DNA from: Psoroptes ovis
Lineage: Eukaryota > Arthropoda > Arachnida > Sarcoptiformes > Psoroptidae
Assembly (NCBI GenBank): GCA_002943765.1
Contig: PQWQ01000002.1
Coordinates: 4,340,001 to 4,404,000 of the forward strand
Length of the DNA: 64,000 nt
Direction: 5' to 3'
Within the stretch, counting starts at the first letter, position 1. Every line of letters begins with the position of its first letter. The notes beneath the pieces were generated by a model. It worked only from the letters and a program-made list of their open reading frames with translations. It ran no database searches and was not told the origin of the DNA. A program made the position numbers and the translations under genes. Of the stretch, positions 52,915 through 64,000 are shown piece after piece.

Positions 52915-53077
52915 AACGTGCAGCCACGAAAAATGCGTTGGGCAGCCAACGTGTCAATGCCCAACTGACGTATGCTGGGGTCTTTTCGTAAATGGCTTAC
53001 CCAATGGGGGTAGCAAAATATGCTGGGGCGCCGGCTGATTTTCGCACGCACTCAAAAAAAACCTCGGACCGGCACTG

Positions 53078-53085
53078 AATATATA
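53078..53085. repeat. 8-bp target-site duplication, right copy (AATATATA)
   Basis: Identical to 51338-51345 and directly adjacent to the right terminus CACTG of the hAT-like element. Confidence 0.85.
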
Positions 53086-56000
53086 AATCTCATTATGTAA
53101 TTTTGTATTTGAACAAAAAAAAGTCGAGAAAATTTAAATTTAATTTAAATTTGAGGCTTAATTTTTGAATTTTCTGGCAGAAAATGAAAACCTACAAAAT
53201 CCTTGCTGGGGTTAACCATTAATCATGTGTAATCATTACATTCATTTAATCAAATTCAACATTTAAATGATATAAAATCCGATTGATTTTGTTATTTTAC
53301 TCATCACAACCATACAAGCCATAATCAATTGTCAACGTTCTTAGAAAAAAACGATTATGACGATCTCCAATGTGATGTTTATGTGCAGTACTCTTTGAGT
53401 TAAAAATAATAAAATTCAAATTTCATCAGTTAACAATAACAAAAAAAAAAAAAAAAAATCATTTATTAAAATTACAAAATTGATGTTTAACTTTGATAGC
53501 GACACACAAAAACATATTAATATTCAAATGATCAAACGTCAAACAAGAAGAAAATGACATTGGCAACATACATACGTTTATTTTTTCAAACTTCTTGCGT
53601 TTAGCTTAGTTTAACAAAATATATATTTTACGTGGTCACGTGTCTTGATTATTTTCACTTTTTGTGCTTACATTTACACATTCATTTTAGCCAATTGTCA
53701 GCTTAAACTAAACTAAACTGAAATTGAATAAAAAATCAATTATTTTTTTTATTCTTTGAATCAATTTTGAATTATTTATTTAAATAATGATACAAATTCT
53801 TTAAAAATTCATTATTCATTCATTTTCAGTTTCATTTATAATCAAAAAAAAACAAAATAATAATAATTTGAAAAGAAACCGTGATAAATGTCAAAAACCT
53901 TTTGTTTATATGCATGTGTGAGTGTGTGTGCATGTATTTTGTTGTTTTTCTAGGTTTCATACATGAATAAATGTTTGAAAATATTTAATTTATCAAAATA
54001 TTATTAAATCACCGGGAGCAAAAAAAGTAAAAGTTTCCTTATTCATTTTTTATTATTTTTTCAGTTTGTGGTGATTATTTTATTAAAAAAATGAAATGAA
54101 ATATGAAGAAGATTAAACAACAACAAACACCAAACAAACAAACAAAGGCAAAATGTACAAAATATATGAAATGAAATCAAATCCAATTAAAACAAAGTTT
54201 AAATTATTATTATTATCGTTATAACATGTGACAAATATGGTTGATTGAATATGAATATATTAAATATGAATCTCTTTGCCACAAAATAACAACTGCAACT
54301 GTAACAACTGTAACAACACCAGTGATAATAATATGAATCAACGATACATGAAATCCGGTTGAAAATTGAATTTTTTGGTGCAAGAAAACATGTGTCAAAA
54401 TTTTTTCGTTTTTCATAAATTTCTGTCCCCTTTTTTTCACTACAAACATTATGTCAATATCACCAAGTGTTCCAATGGAGAGAAATGAAAAAAAATGAAA
54501 AAATGACAAGCGACATTTCAAATATTGAAAGTCATACAGTCAATCAAAAATGAATGAAAAAAAAACTTTGATGATTCACAAATTAAAATTTGGACAATTT
54601 TTGACAGTTTTCGATCAAAAGAAATGAGAAAAAAAAATCAAAGCGAGAATATTGAACAAGTTTTGAGGGCGAAAAATTCATTTTATTTCATTGCCTACAA
54701 ATAATAATCAAATAATCATCGATGATACACGTGGCAAAAAAAAAAATAACATTCCAACATTGATTGAGAAAATTAAAATTTATTGATTGATTTTTCATTA
54801 TATTTTCTTCGATCATTTGAATAGCGTAAATAAGAAAAAAATTCAATCAATTCGTTGACAAACCGAAAAAAAAAATTGAAAATCAAAATTGTTTATTTTA
54901 CCACACACTTGGAAATATTGTTATTGCTATCGATTATTAATATGATTACAGCATTGAAAATATCTTATTAAATATGAATCGAAAACAATGTCAATTTGAA
55001 AATTTGATTTTAACTAATCACAAATTTAAACTTGAATAAATCTTCTTGTAAATATATAATCTCTTGATCAAATTTGAATATGAAACAAACAAAACAAAAC
55101 AAAAATTGACCGCCAAAACAAACAAACCCTAAAAAACAAATGATTGTCAATCAAAAATGTGTCAATCGATATTTGTTTCTTTGTTTCTAATTTTTGTTCA
55201 AAGCAAAGAACATATGAAGCTAGTCAAATCATTGAACGCGTGTCAATTTTAATTGTCTTTTTTTAGTTTTAAAATGAAAAAAACAATTAAATTTTTGATT
55301 TGAAATAAAAAATTTAATTGAAAATGAATTTTTTTGGTCAAATATCGATTTTTAGAGGCCTTTTGAAAGGTTTTTCCCTTTCAAAACCATTCGGAATCGA
55401 TTCGAAAATTCAAAATTAGTCTAAATTAAAAAAGAAATTGAATTCAAGGTTTTTCAGATCAATTTGATTCAATTCTTTGATAAAACAAAAACAGCAGCAA
55501 CAAAATATTGATTCAGCGATGATTGAATTTTGTTTGTTTTGCCGATATTTTAAATTTCATATTCATTCATTCATTTATTTGTTTGTTTGTTTGATTGATG
55601 GATGATTTACAAATGATTTTTGAAAGACTAGAAAAAAAACGAAAATAATGCAAAATTATATTAATAATAATAATGATAATGATAATACACGATAATTTCA
55701 TAATGAAAATTTTTCAAAATTATTCAAATGTGCACTTGAACAAAAAAGCAAAAAAACAATCGGCGACAAACAAATGATACAAGAAAAAAAAATAGAATAA
55801 AATAATCAATCAATGTACTTATGTTTAATGATATTCTTTTTTTTCAGTGTTACTATGAATATATCACCATGTACTATCATTTGAATTCAAATGATAGCAC
55901 AATTTCGGTGAAAAATTTTCAATGAATTTTACAAATGATTATTTTTTTTGTGGCCAACAACAACAACAAAACTAATAATGATCATTTACAATTTACAATT

Positions 56001-59000
56001 TAATTGACTGTAACCAATCAAAAACATGGTGTGATACAAGTAAAAAGATCAATGATAATGATGATTGTCGATGATTATTATCATTATTTGAAAATGTTCA
56101 TTGATAATTATTGTTTTTTTTCGAAAATTTTAAACTTTAAAATTCACAAAAAAATCATTTTCAAAATCAATGAAATGAATATTTTTTTTCACTGATCTAA
56201 AAATAAATTTGCCATTTGCTCAATGTTACCAGATTGAGTGTGTGTTGGTGTGTGAGTGATTGTGTGTGTACATGAAGTTTTTAACCATTAAATCATCTCT
56301 GGAGACTATTTTGCACATTCACACGATTTTTTTTTCTCGAATATTTTGAACAAATTTCTCATTTGTCCGATGGCAGATTTGTCATCGAATCAATTTTCAG
56401 TGATTTTAGGTAATAATTCTGTGAGTACACAATTTTCAACAATTGAATACAAAATGTTTGCAAGAATTCCTTTGAGTATTTTTGTTAGAAATCATATCTA
56501 TTTGTTTTTTTTGATATTCATTTTCATCGATTATAATGATATTGTTCCATTTTTTTTTTCTCACGTCAATTTATGTGGATATAATGAAATGAATTAGAGA
56601 ATTTTTTTTCATGAATTTCTGATTAAAAATAAATATTTCCATCGTGGAAATACATTTTTTCAAGAATATTCATTCAATAATCATTATTCAATTGAATGTC
56701 ATGTAAATGTATTAATTCTTCATATGCATATTTCTATGGTTATTTCATTGGATATTATTTTGAAATTATGGAAACAAAATAAATTATTTTGAATTAATTT
56801 TTTTAAAGTAAAAAATTTCATGAAATTTGTTCAATGTTTATTTCAATTTCATTTCGTTTAATTATTCAATTATTCAACCGCACAAAAACAAATCATCGAT
56901 CAGAGTGGTTTAAGTAAACAAATGAAATGGAAAACATAGACAAATATGAATTAATAGAGAATGGAAAATTTGAAATGAGAAAAATTTCAATTATGCCTGT
57001 CTGAAATGGTTGAAAAAATATAATCAATTAAAATCAATTAATAGATTGATTAATTGATTTTCGCTTGTCGTTGATTATGATTTTCATTTAAAAAAAACTA
57101 ACAAATAAAACAAACAAAACAATACAGTTTCTATTCAATTTTGTACCTAAAAATTTAATTTTAAAAAAATATGTTATTTTTTGCTTGAATCAATAATTAA
57201 TGTAAATAAATTGCCGGCGAGATCTTTTAGACGAATCATTTCAAAAAATTGATTGAAAAAACGAATGAAAAGTAATTAGATTTTCAAGATATCAAAAACA
57301 TTTTTTTAAATTTATCTTTGACAATTGCATACATTTTAATAATGGGCCATTTTTTCTTCTATGAATTTCATTTGATTATCATTTTTTCCAGCATTTAATC
57401 ATTATTTCAAATCATTACCATTTTCCAATGAAATTACATATCAACAAAATAAATTAATTCAAATGTCTTGTTTTTTTTAGACGGAAATCTTGGAAAATTT
57501 TTTTTTCAATTAATTTGTTCCATTTTTTCTCGTATCAAAATGACATTTACCATTTTCTTTTATTTAGCATATTATCTAATGATTTCATTTAGATTACATA
57601 TGTATTTATAGACCATAATAATTATTGTTTACGGTGTTTACGTTATTGATAACATTATAAACCTAAATCATTATTGTTTTTCAATCATCATTTTAATCAA
57701 TTTTCACCATAGATTTTCAATCAAGATTTTAAATCAAATATAATTAAGTTGTTCATTTATTTATTTTTTTCAATCATTCATTCATTTTATTTCAATTGAT
57801 AATTAATTATTTTTGATAATAAATTTTCAATTGTTGTTTGTATTGTAATAAATTATTATCATTAAATTAGATTTTTCAACAAAAAAAAAAAAAAAAAAAA
57901 ATAAGTGGAATCAATGTTTATAAATCAATGATTTTTTTTAGTGATAACAAAGATACAAAAAATGGATGATATTTAATTGTTTTCTTCGCTCGCATATAGA
58001 TTATTGGACAGATAATATCATCATTTTATTTATATGCAAGAGAGAAAACCTTTATAATTTGAAATGCTATGAATTTGTAGCAATTTTCATGTTTGAAAAT
58101 TTATTTTCTGATTAATAACAATAAGAAAATAATCATAGATAATAGAGAAGTAATGATAATAGAAATTGAAACAAAAGTTGATGACGTTCAGTGTTGTCAT
58201 TTGTTTTGTTTTGTTTTGTTTTTTCAAAGTTTCTTACTTTTGTTCCAAGTGGTAACATTCATTTTATTTATTTCAACAAAAAAAAAATGTGATAAGAAAA
58301 TGATGATAAAATTCAAGATATGAAAATTTGAGAGAAATACGTTTGAATCGATATTTGAGGCTGATGAAGACCGCTTGCCGTGTGTATGTCAAATTTTCAT
58401 ATGTCAATTTCTATTTTTTTTTAAACATTGCTTCTGTTGTTGTCATTGTATTCATTTCATTATCCACTGGACATTTGTTTGTCCAATTTATCGACCATAC
58501 AGAGTATGTCGACAACCAAAATTGGTACATTAATTAAATGCTCGAAAATAAAAAACAATTAATCAAAATCAAATTAATCTTGAAACAAATAATGGAAAAA
58601 ATGGAATAATAATGGTTCTTTGGAGTCAACACAAGGGTTTTGGATGGAGTAAAAATTTTGAACATTTTTTGAAAATAATCAATAATAAAAATGATGAATT
58701 CAATTGGTCGAAAATTTATTGGAATTTTGTTGAAAATCTACCGATTTTATTCTCGAATCGGCTTTGGCTAAATCAAAGTATTTTTATTCATTTTTTTCGC
58801 CATCAAATCCGATATTAAATTGTGACATTTAATATTTGATTAAGATGGATACATTTTTTAATTTGCGGAAAAAATTTATTTGAGATTAATTTTTTTTCTC
58901 CACATAAATTAATTAATCGGCTTTAATTGATAATTTTTCGTTATTCATCAATGAAATCATTGATGAATGAATAAAAGAGGGACAAATAAACAAAAATTTA

Positions 59001-61405
59001 AATTGATTTCCATTTTCAATAACGAAAAAAAAACGAAACAAAAGCCAACAAAAATCATTAATTTCAATTTGATTTTCAAAATCAAACACAGGCGCAATCG
59101 ACAGCAATCATTGTTTTTTTGCAATTGAAATTATTTCAAACGAAAAAAATTGCGCAAAATCAAAAAAAAAAATCAAGTAAAAATTAATTTTCATTCAATA
59201 AACGAATAATTATTACTTGATTGATTTTGCTGAAATAATAATGATTTGTGATTTGTATCGAAGAAAGCCCATTTCAATCAAAGAAGAACAAAACAACAAG
59301 AAAAAATTTGAATTCAATCAATAATATTTGTATTTCTATTTGTTCAAATTTTCAATCAAAAGCAACAGAAAAAATATTATGAGGTCATTGAAAGGCTGTA
59401 CACATCTTTTTCAGAAATAAATATGTTTATTTCATAATCGATTTCATCGAACAAATCATTCAAAATCTATTCACAGATTCAATGTATTCAAATTATCATC
59501 ATTGAAAAATCATTAAATATTTTTCTACCATTTTACCGATTATCATTCATATATAATCAATATATGATTATCATACATGGATCAACATTACCATTATTAT
59601 TCAATACGCAATGCTTTTGTATTCATTTCTAAGAAAGAAAATTGAAAAAATGGATGCGAAATGATTGAAAATAAATGAATAATAAATATCAAATAACACA
59701 AGCACACAAACATCTTGCACATCTCATACACACACATGCAATACACAATTTGTTCCAAAAAAATGCATTGAATTTCGCACATATATAATACTTTGAATTT
59801 AAACATGTAATAGATATGCATTCGTCTTCGTACAGAAATAAAATGCTCTTTTGATTATTTTGTATATTTGATTTTGTGCATTTTTCCATCGTTTATTTTT
59901 CCATCATTTTCATTCAATTTGATTCCAATATGTGAATTTTTCACCAATTGAAAATATCCGCCCACTGTTGTATGTTTGATACAACAATAATAAATGCAGC
60001 AGCAGCAACAACGGCAGCGGCAGGAACCATTACACACATATATATCGCCAAGTGTACTGATTTATCTCCAATATTTAATTTTAAACAACGAAACACACAT
60101 TTCAATGTATTTGGTGGGCTGTCTATGGGAAAATCTTTTTTTTATGTTTTCAATTCTTTTCATAGAAACACTTTTGGAAATTATTTTCAATTATGTTCAA
60201 ATTATTTTTATATTCATTTATATTTGTATGTATTTATTATCATTATATTATTTGTTGTCGCTGTTGTTGTTGTTGTTTATCATCATCAAAGTTGTAGTGG
60301 TGGTTTTCTATGTCATTCATTCATTCAATTCAAAAATTGAGAAAAAATAATTTGAAGAAAGAAAGAAAAAAAAAAGAAGAAATCTCAACAACGATATTTA
60401 ATAATATTTGTTTCTATTTGAAAATTTTCAAATAGATAGGCGGTTTATTGTTGCTTGCCATTTATTATTGCCGTAGTCACTGTTGTTATTATATGTTGTT
60501 ATTCGAGTCCAGTTTTGTTGGGAAAATTGTGAAAATCCGGTATTTATTTCATTTTGTTCATTCAATTTCTTTTTTTTTTTTTTTGATCGCTCACCATATT
60601 ACTTATATCATCGAAAAAAAATTTATTGAAAAAACACAAATTTGATATTCATTTGTTCATTTACACACAAGTATACACATACACACATGAACATTTTGAA
60701 TTTTATTAGTGATAATTTTCTCTCTCTCTTCGCTATCCATTTCTTCAATTGGTACCTCCTTTGATAATTTTTTTTTCGGTTAAGAATATTTTTATGGTGG
60801 AATATTTTTAAAAATTTTTCGTCATTTTCAATTCATCAATCAATGAATGTGTTTGTATGATTTTATCTTTGATTCAAAAAGTTTGAACTTTTCAAATCAA
60901 GAAAAAAAATATAATTTACTCTTCTACACTCTTCTCTTCATTCTATCACTTGATTATCATTCAACTCTTTTAAGCAATTTAATCATGAAAATGAAATCAT
61001 TACTATGATTCGTCATTTGTCAATCTTAATCACACTAATAAATGTATTAATTATTTCTAAAATAAAAAAATTAAAAATTAATTAAAATTGTGTTTTGACA
61101 TTTATCATCAACATTAATCAATCAATCATCATCATCATATAATTACAGTCATCAATGTAATAATCGTTCGTTTCGAAGAAAGATGAAAAAAATTTAATTT
61201 CTAATATTTATATTTTGAATATCCTGATATTTTTTTCTCCATAATTTTCATCTTTGATTATCATATTTATACTTAATTTATGTTTTAATTTCATCCATTA
61301 TCATTATCATCATCATCATCATCAACATCGGCAGCAACATAATTATCAGTATTACTTTTCATCATCAAAAAATCATACTTTTTAATATTTGATATTTACA
61401 TTTAA
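53086..61405. other. Long gene-poor region (part 2), upstream of the low-complexity regulator gene
   Basis: About 8.3 kb with no supportable coding exon; open frames up to 130 codons are low-complexity and domainless. It includes a perfect 24-bp palindrome at 55874-55897, a CT-rich stretch at about 60719-60731, and many A/T tracts and microsatellites. Probably cis-regulatory sequence and untranslated leader of the gene beginning at 61406, but that is inference from position. Confidence 0.5.
55874..55897. repeat. Perfect 24-bp palindrome centred on GAATTC
   Basis: CTATCATTTGAA followed directly by its exact reverse complement TTCAAATGATAG, with no spacer. Imperfect outer arms (TCACC to the left, GGTGA to the right) extend the symmetry. 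It lies in the gene-poor region about 5.5 kb before the regulator gene. Confidence 0.85.
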
Positions 61406-63029
61406 ATGATGCAATTAAATGGACAAACATTGATAGCTGCAAATGTAGCAGAACAACAGCCATCGAAATCGACAAAATCATTTTTTAACAATGAACAACT
61501 GATTACACCTCATCATTATTTATTATCGAATAATAATAATAATAATAATCATTCAAATCAACATAAAAAACAAAAAAAATCCTCGTCAAAAAATATGAAT
61601 CAAAATAAATTATCATTATCGACATCTGCATCATCAACAATGGGTCATAATAATTTGCTCAATTCAACAGTGGCAGCAACCACAACAACAAATACATTGA
61701 CACCGACATCACTTGATCATCAAAATGATACAACAAAAAATAAAAAATTTCTTAGAGAAATTAGCTCATCATCACCATTATCAGTCGTTAGTGGTGTTGA
61801 ATCAAATCATTCGACATCACCGATCTCATCACCTTTTAATGGAAAATCATTTGATAGTGGTGATGATAATAATGAAAATGATGACGAAGATGTTGATGGT
61901 GAAGATGAACGTATTTCAGTATCATCACCATCACCAATCAAATCTCAATTATCAACGATCTCACAACAATATTCAATGCCAAATCAATTGGCAAAATTAT
62001 ATGGCTATTCATTGGGACAAGGTCTTCCGAATCAATTTTCTTTTTCGTTTGGATTTCCATTTCCTTATGCTGGTCAACAATATGATCTTAATTTAATTAA
62101 TCATTTATCAAATCAACAATGTTCTCAAAATAATAATAATGATAACTCTACGAATATCAAACAAATAGCAAAACCATCGACAAATTTTTCTGTTGCCTCA
62201 TTATTAGCTGGTAGTGGCAGTAATGGTTCTGGTGATAATAATGATAAACATGATGATTCTAATAATAAAATAATAAATATGAGCCGTAATACATCATATT
62301 CTGACGGTGATGATGATGTTGATGAAGATGTTGACGATGATTTAGATGAAGAAATGATGATTGACGATATTAAATCATCAAATAAAATGAACAAAAGTAA
62401 TGATGATAGCAATAGTAATAATGATGACGATGATGAAGCAGTTGATATGAGTAATCGAAGAAAAATTTCTGTCACACGTTTAAGCGCAAGAAGTCTTTCG
62501 CCATCCAATCAATTATCACCACCGAATAGCCGAAGTAATAGTCCATATTCACTAGATTTAAATGATTCAGACAATCAATCGCAACAACAACAATCACAAT
62601 CAGCAAAAAATTTAATGAATGTTGATTCAATGTCTGCCGCATTACAATTACAATTAGCAGCTGCAGCTGCAGCAAGACATCGATTCTCAGTCGATGGAAT
62701 TATGTTAAATAATAACCAAAATAACAATAACAATAATCAATCACCAAGTTCTCATCCATTATTTTCACAACACGGTCAACAACAACATTCATTAATATCA
62801 GGTAATGGAGCACCACCATCAATACATCATCAAGCAGCAGCAGCGGCAGCCGCATTATCAAATGGTGGTGGAAATAATGGTGGACATCCACAACCACATC
62901 CACCACCGCCACCAACATGGCTTCCCCATCCACATAGTATTGTCGGTGGTCTTGCTGGTGTGCCACATCCATTAAATCCATTTCATCATTGGCTTACACA
63001 AACATCTGGACCATTATCACCATCACACA
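61406..63029 (+). CDS. First coding exon of a probable transcriptional repressor with eh1-like motifs (3'-partial)
   Basis: 541 codons from ATGATGCAATTAAATGG to a GTAAGT donor after 63029; the reading frame continues outside the window. No DNA-binding domain is visible. The exon has Asn, Ser, Asp/Glu, Gln, Ala and His/Pro-rich tracts typical of developmental transcription factors. Two segments fit the Groucho/TLE-binding eh1 consensus (F-S-[IV]-x-x-[IL]-[LM]): FSVASLL at residues 261-267 and FSVDGIM at 427-433. AVDMS at 345-349 resembles a degenerate CtBP site. An acidic Asp-rich block lies at about residues 300-345 and Ser-Pro dipeptides cluster at about 365-390. eh1 motifs are common in homeodomain, T-box and forkhead repressors, so a homeobox gene is a reasonable guess, but the family is not identifiable from this exon. 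Its position beside a 20-kb gene-poor region fits a developmental regulator. Confidence 0.65.
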
Positions 63030-64000
63030 GTAAGTTTTTTTTCTTATTTCATTAAAAATTTTATTGTTTTACATTGAAAATAGTAAAAACAATAATGTCA
63101 TTAAAAAAATAAAATGAAAACATTAAAAAAAAATTTTATTGCCACAAACAAAATTCAACAAAATGAATATGAATTGAATATGAACAAATTAATAATTATA
63201 AATTCAAAGAATTTCAGTGAAATGAAAAATTGAAAATACCTTAAACAATAATGATAGCAATAACAACAGCGACACTCACGCATTTTAACAATTAACATTT
63301 AATAGCATTATTATATGGACAGAATAATGCTAAAAAGGCAAAAACCAAAAAAAAAAAAAAAAAAAAATATCCAAGTCATTGTCGTCAGATAGTCTAATCA
63401 TAGATTATTAGCATGAAATAATAATAAGCTTAGAGGTTATGTTAGAATATATGTATGTGGTCTGCAAATATATGTTGACAAAATTGTTTGTTAAACGGAT
63501 AAACAACACAACAACGAATAGTGTAAAGAAAGATATTATCAAAACAATTCAATTTAATTATTTCTGAACATTTCACTAATCCAGTCACATTGGTTAAAGG
63601 TGATGATGAATATGATTTGTAAATTTTTGTATATACAAAATTATCATTATTTCTCTTGAAAAAATATATAAAAATGACAAAGTAAGAATAGAATAAATCC
63701 ATGCAAAATGATTGATAGCCAATTATAGACATACATAATCGTCTATGAATACGAAAACCCGATTAACATTTTGTTAATCTGGAAAAGGAAACGCATTGAG
63801 AATATGAATGTTTGATTGTGTATGAGAGAATGCATATGAATCTTTGGCTTTATATTGTTTGTTAATCAGCAGGAATTTAAACAATAAGCCAGGAAAAAAT
63901 TTTAATTATTAATAATAATAAATTAACAATTAGCCTATACGCAATTATTGGCTATGAATTTTGAAAATGCAATTTTCTGCCAATGAATTCTAGGGAAATG
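63030..64000 (+). other. Start of the intron following the regulator's first coding exon
   Basis: It begins with GTAAGTTTTT. It holds an A tract at about 63345-63368 and no coding exon that could be supported; a minus-strand open frame of 96 codons at 63442-63732 has no recognisable domain. The next exon lies beyond the window. Confidence 0.6.

Larger units (their letters stand above)
51346..53077. mobile_element. hAT-superfamily-like DNA transposon, non-autonomous or degraded, carrying nested insertions
   Basis: The 1732-bp element is bounded by terminal inverted repeats CAGGGCCGGTCCGACG (left) and, read inward on the other strand, CAGTGCCGGTCCGAGG (right): 14 of 16 match. Subterminal GTGCG-rich sequence is similar at both ends. 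Perfect 8-bp target duplications AATATATA flank it. CAGNG ends with CCGGTCCGA and 8-bp duplications are typical of hAT elements. No transposase frame is visible; the longest frame near the left end (51373-51612) has no recognised hAT motif and runs into a nested MITE. The element is clearly more GC-rich than the surrounding DNA. It contains the four further repeat structures listed separately. Confidence 0.85.

Noticed and set aside
54219..54521. 100-codon minus-strand frame with a hydrophobic stretch resembling a membrane exon (IIITGVVTVVTVAVVILW)
   Set aside because: The hydrophobic run comes from GTTACA/GTTGCA-type repeats, no AG acceptor is found in the preceding bases, and no partner exons are nearby.
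59948..60350. Two overlapping plus-strand frames of 130 and 118 codons
   Set aside because: Different frames over the same CAG/CAA and TTG repeats, with random hydrophobic text and no family resemblance.
1..64000. tRNA, rRNA, CRISPR array or bacterial operon
   Set aside because: No cloverleaf with a GGTTCGAATC-type box, no rRNA-like sequence and no regularly spaced repeats were seen; the split genes show the DNA is eukaryotic nuclear.

Overview
The window looks like nuclear DNA of an astigmatid mite, most probably a house-dust mite (Dermatophagoides or a close relative). The reasons are very AT-rich DNA crowded with ATC/ATG, AAT and CAA-type microsatellites, short GT-AG introns, Asn/Ser/Gln/His homopolymer runs inside otherwise conserved proteins, and a two-exon NPC2/ML-domain gene whose product reads like the group 22 mite allergen. 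Species is inferred from the proteins, not proven.

Layout. (1) 1-14503, plus strand: the 3' two thirds of a Sidestep-like immunoglobulin-superfamily receptor, nine exons, 5' end outside the window. (2) 15013-15505, plus: the secreted ML-domain protein (group 22 allergen-like). (3) 15679-17457, minus: a divergent MO25/CAB39-family protein. (4) 19803-21084, minus: a THOC5-like protein lacking the C-terminal half, sharing a 626-bp divergent promoter region with RACK1 (21711-22870, plus). (5) 23099-24759, minus: a four-exon, cysteine-rich, probably GPI-anchored secreted protein of unknown function. (6) 27615-29348, minus: a TBC1D12/14-type Rab-GAP. (7) 30051-30696, minus: TMEM50, four exons. (8) 31154-32011, plus: MOB4/phocein. 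(9) 32226-40127, minus: MED12, four exons. (10) 40433-41857, minus: CHMP7. (11) 41858-61405: almost 20 kb without a recognisable host gene, interrupted only by a nest of transposable elements at 51338-53085. (12) 61406-63029, plus: first coding exon of a low-complexity-rich probable transcriptional repressor with two eh1-like motifs; the gene continues beyond the window.

The genes are unrelated housekeeping, trafficking, signalling and transcription genes; this is not an operon or dedicated gene system. Themes: several conserved folds carry large homopolymer insertions; two families (MO25, THOC5) appear in strongly altered form; and the most structured non-genic locus is a matryoshka of mobile elements. 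That locus is a hAT-like element with perfect 8-bp target-site duplications. Inside it lie a piggyBac-like MITE, a solo LTR, a long inverted repeat and a second hAT-like MITE. Removing the last MITE in silico restores the inverted-repeat arm without a gap, which gives a relative order of insertion.

Exon boundaries were placed by eye from GT-AG sites and reading-frame continuity. Every complete multi-exon model given sums to a whole number of codons. No tRNA, rRNA or CRISPR was found.
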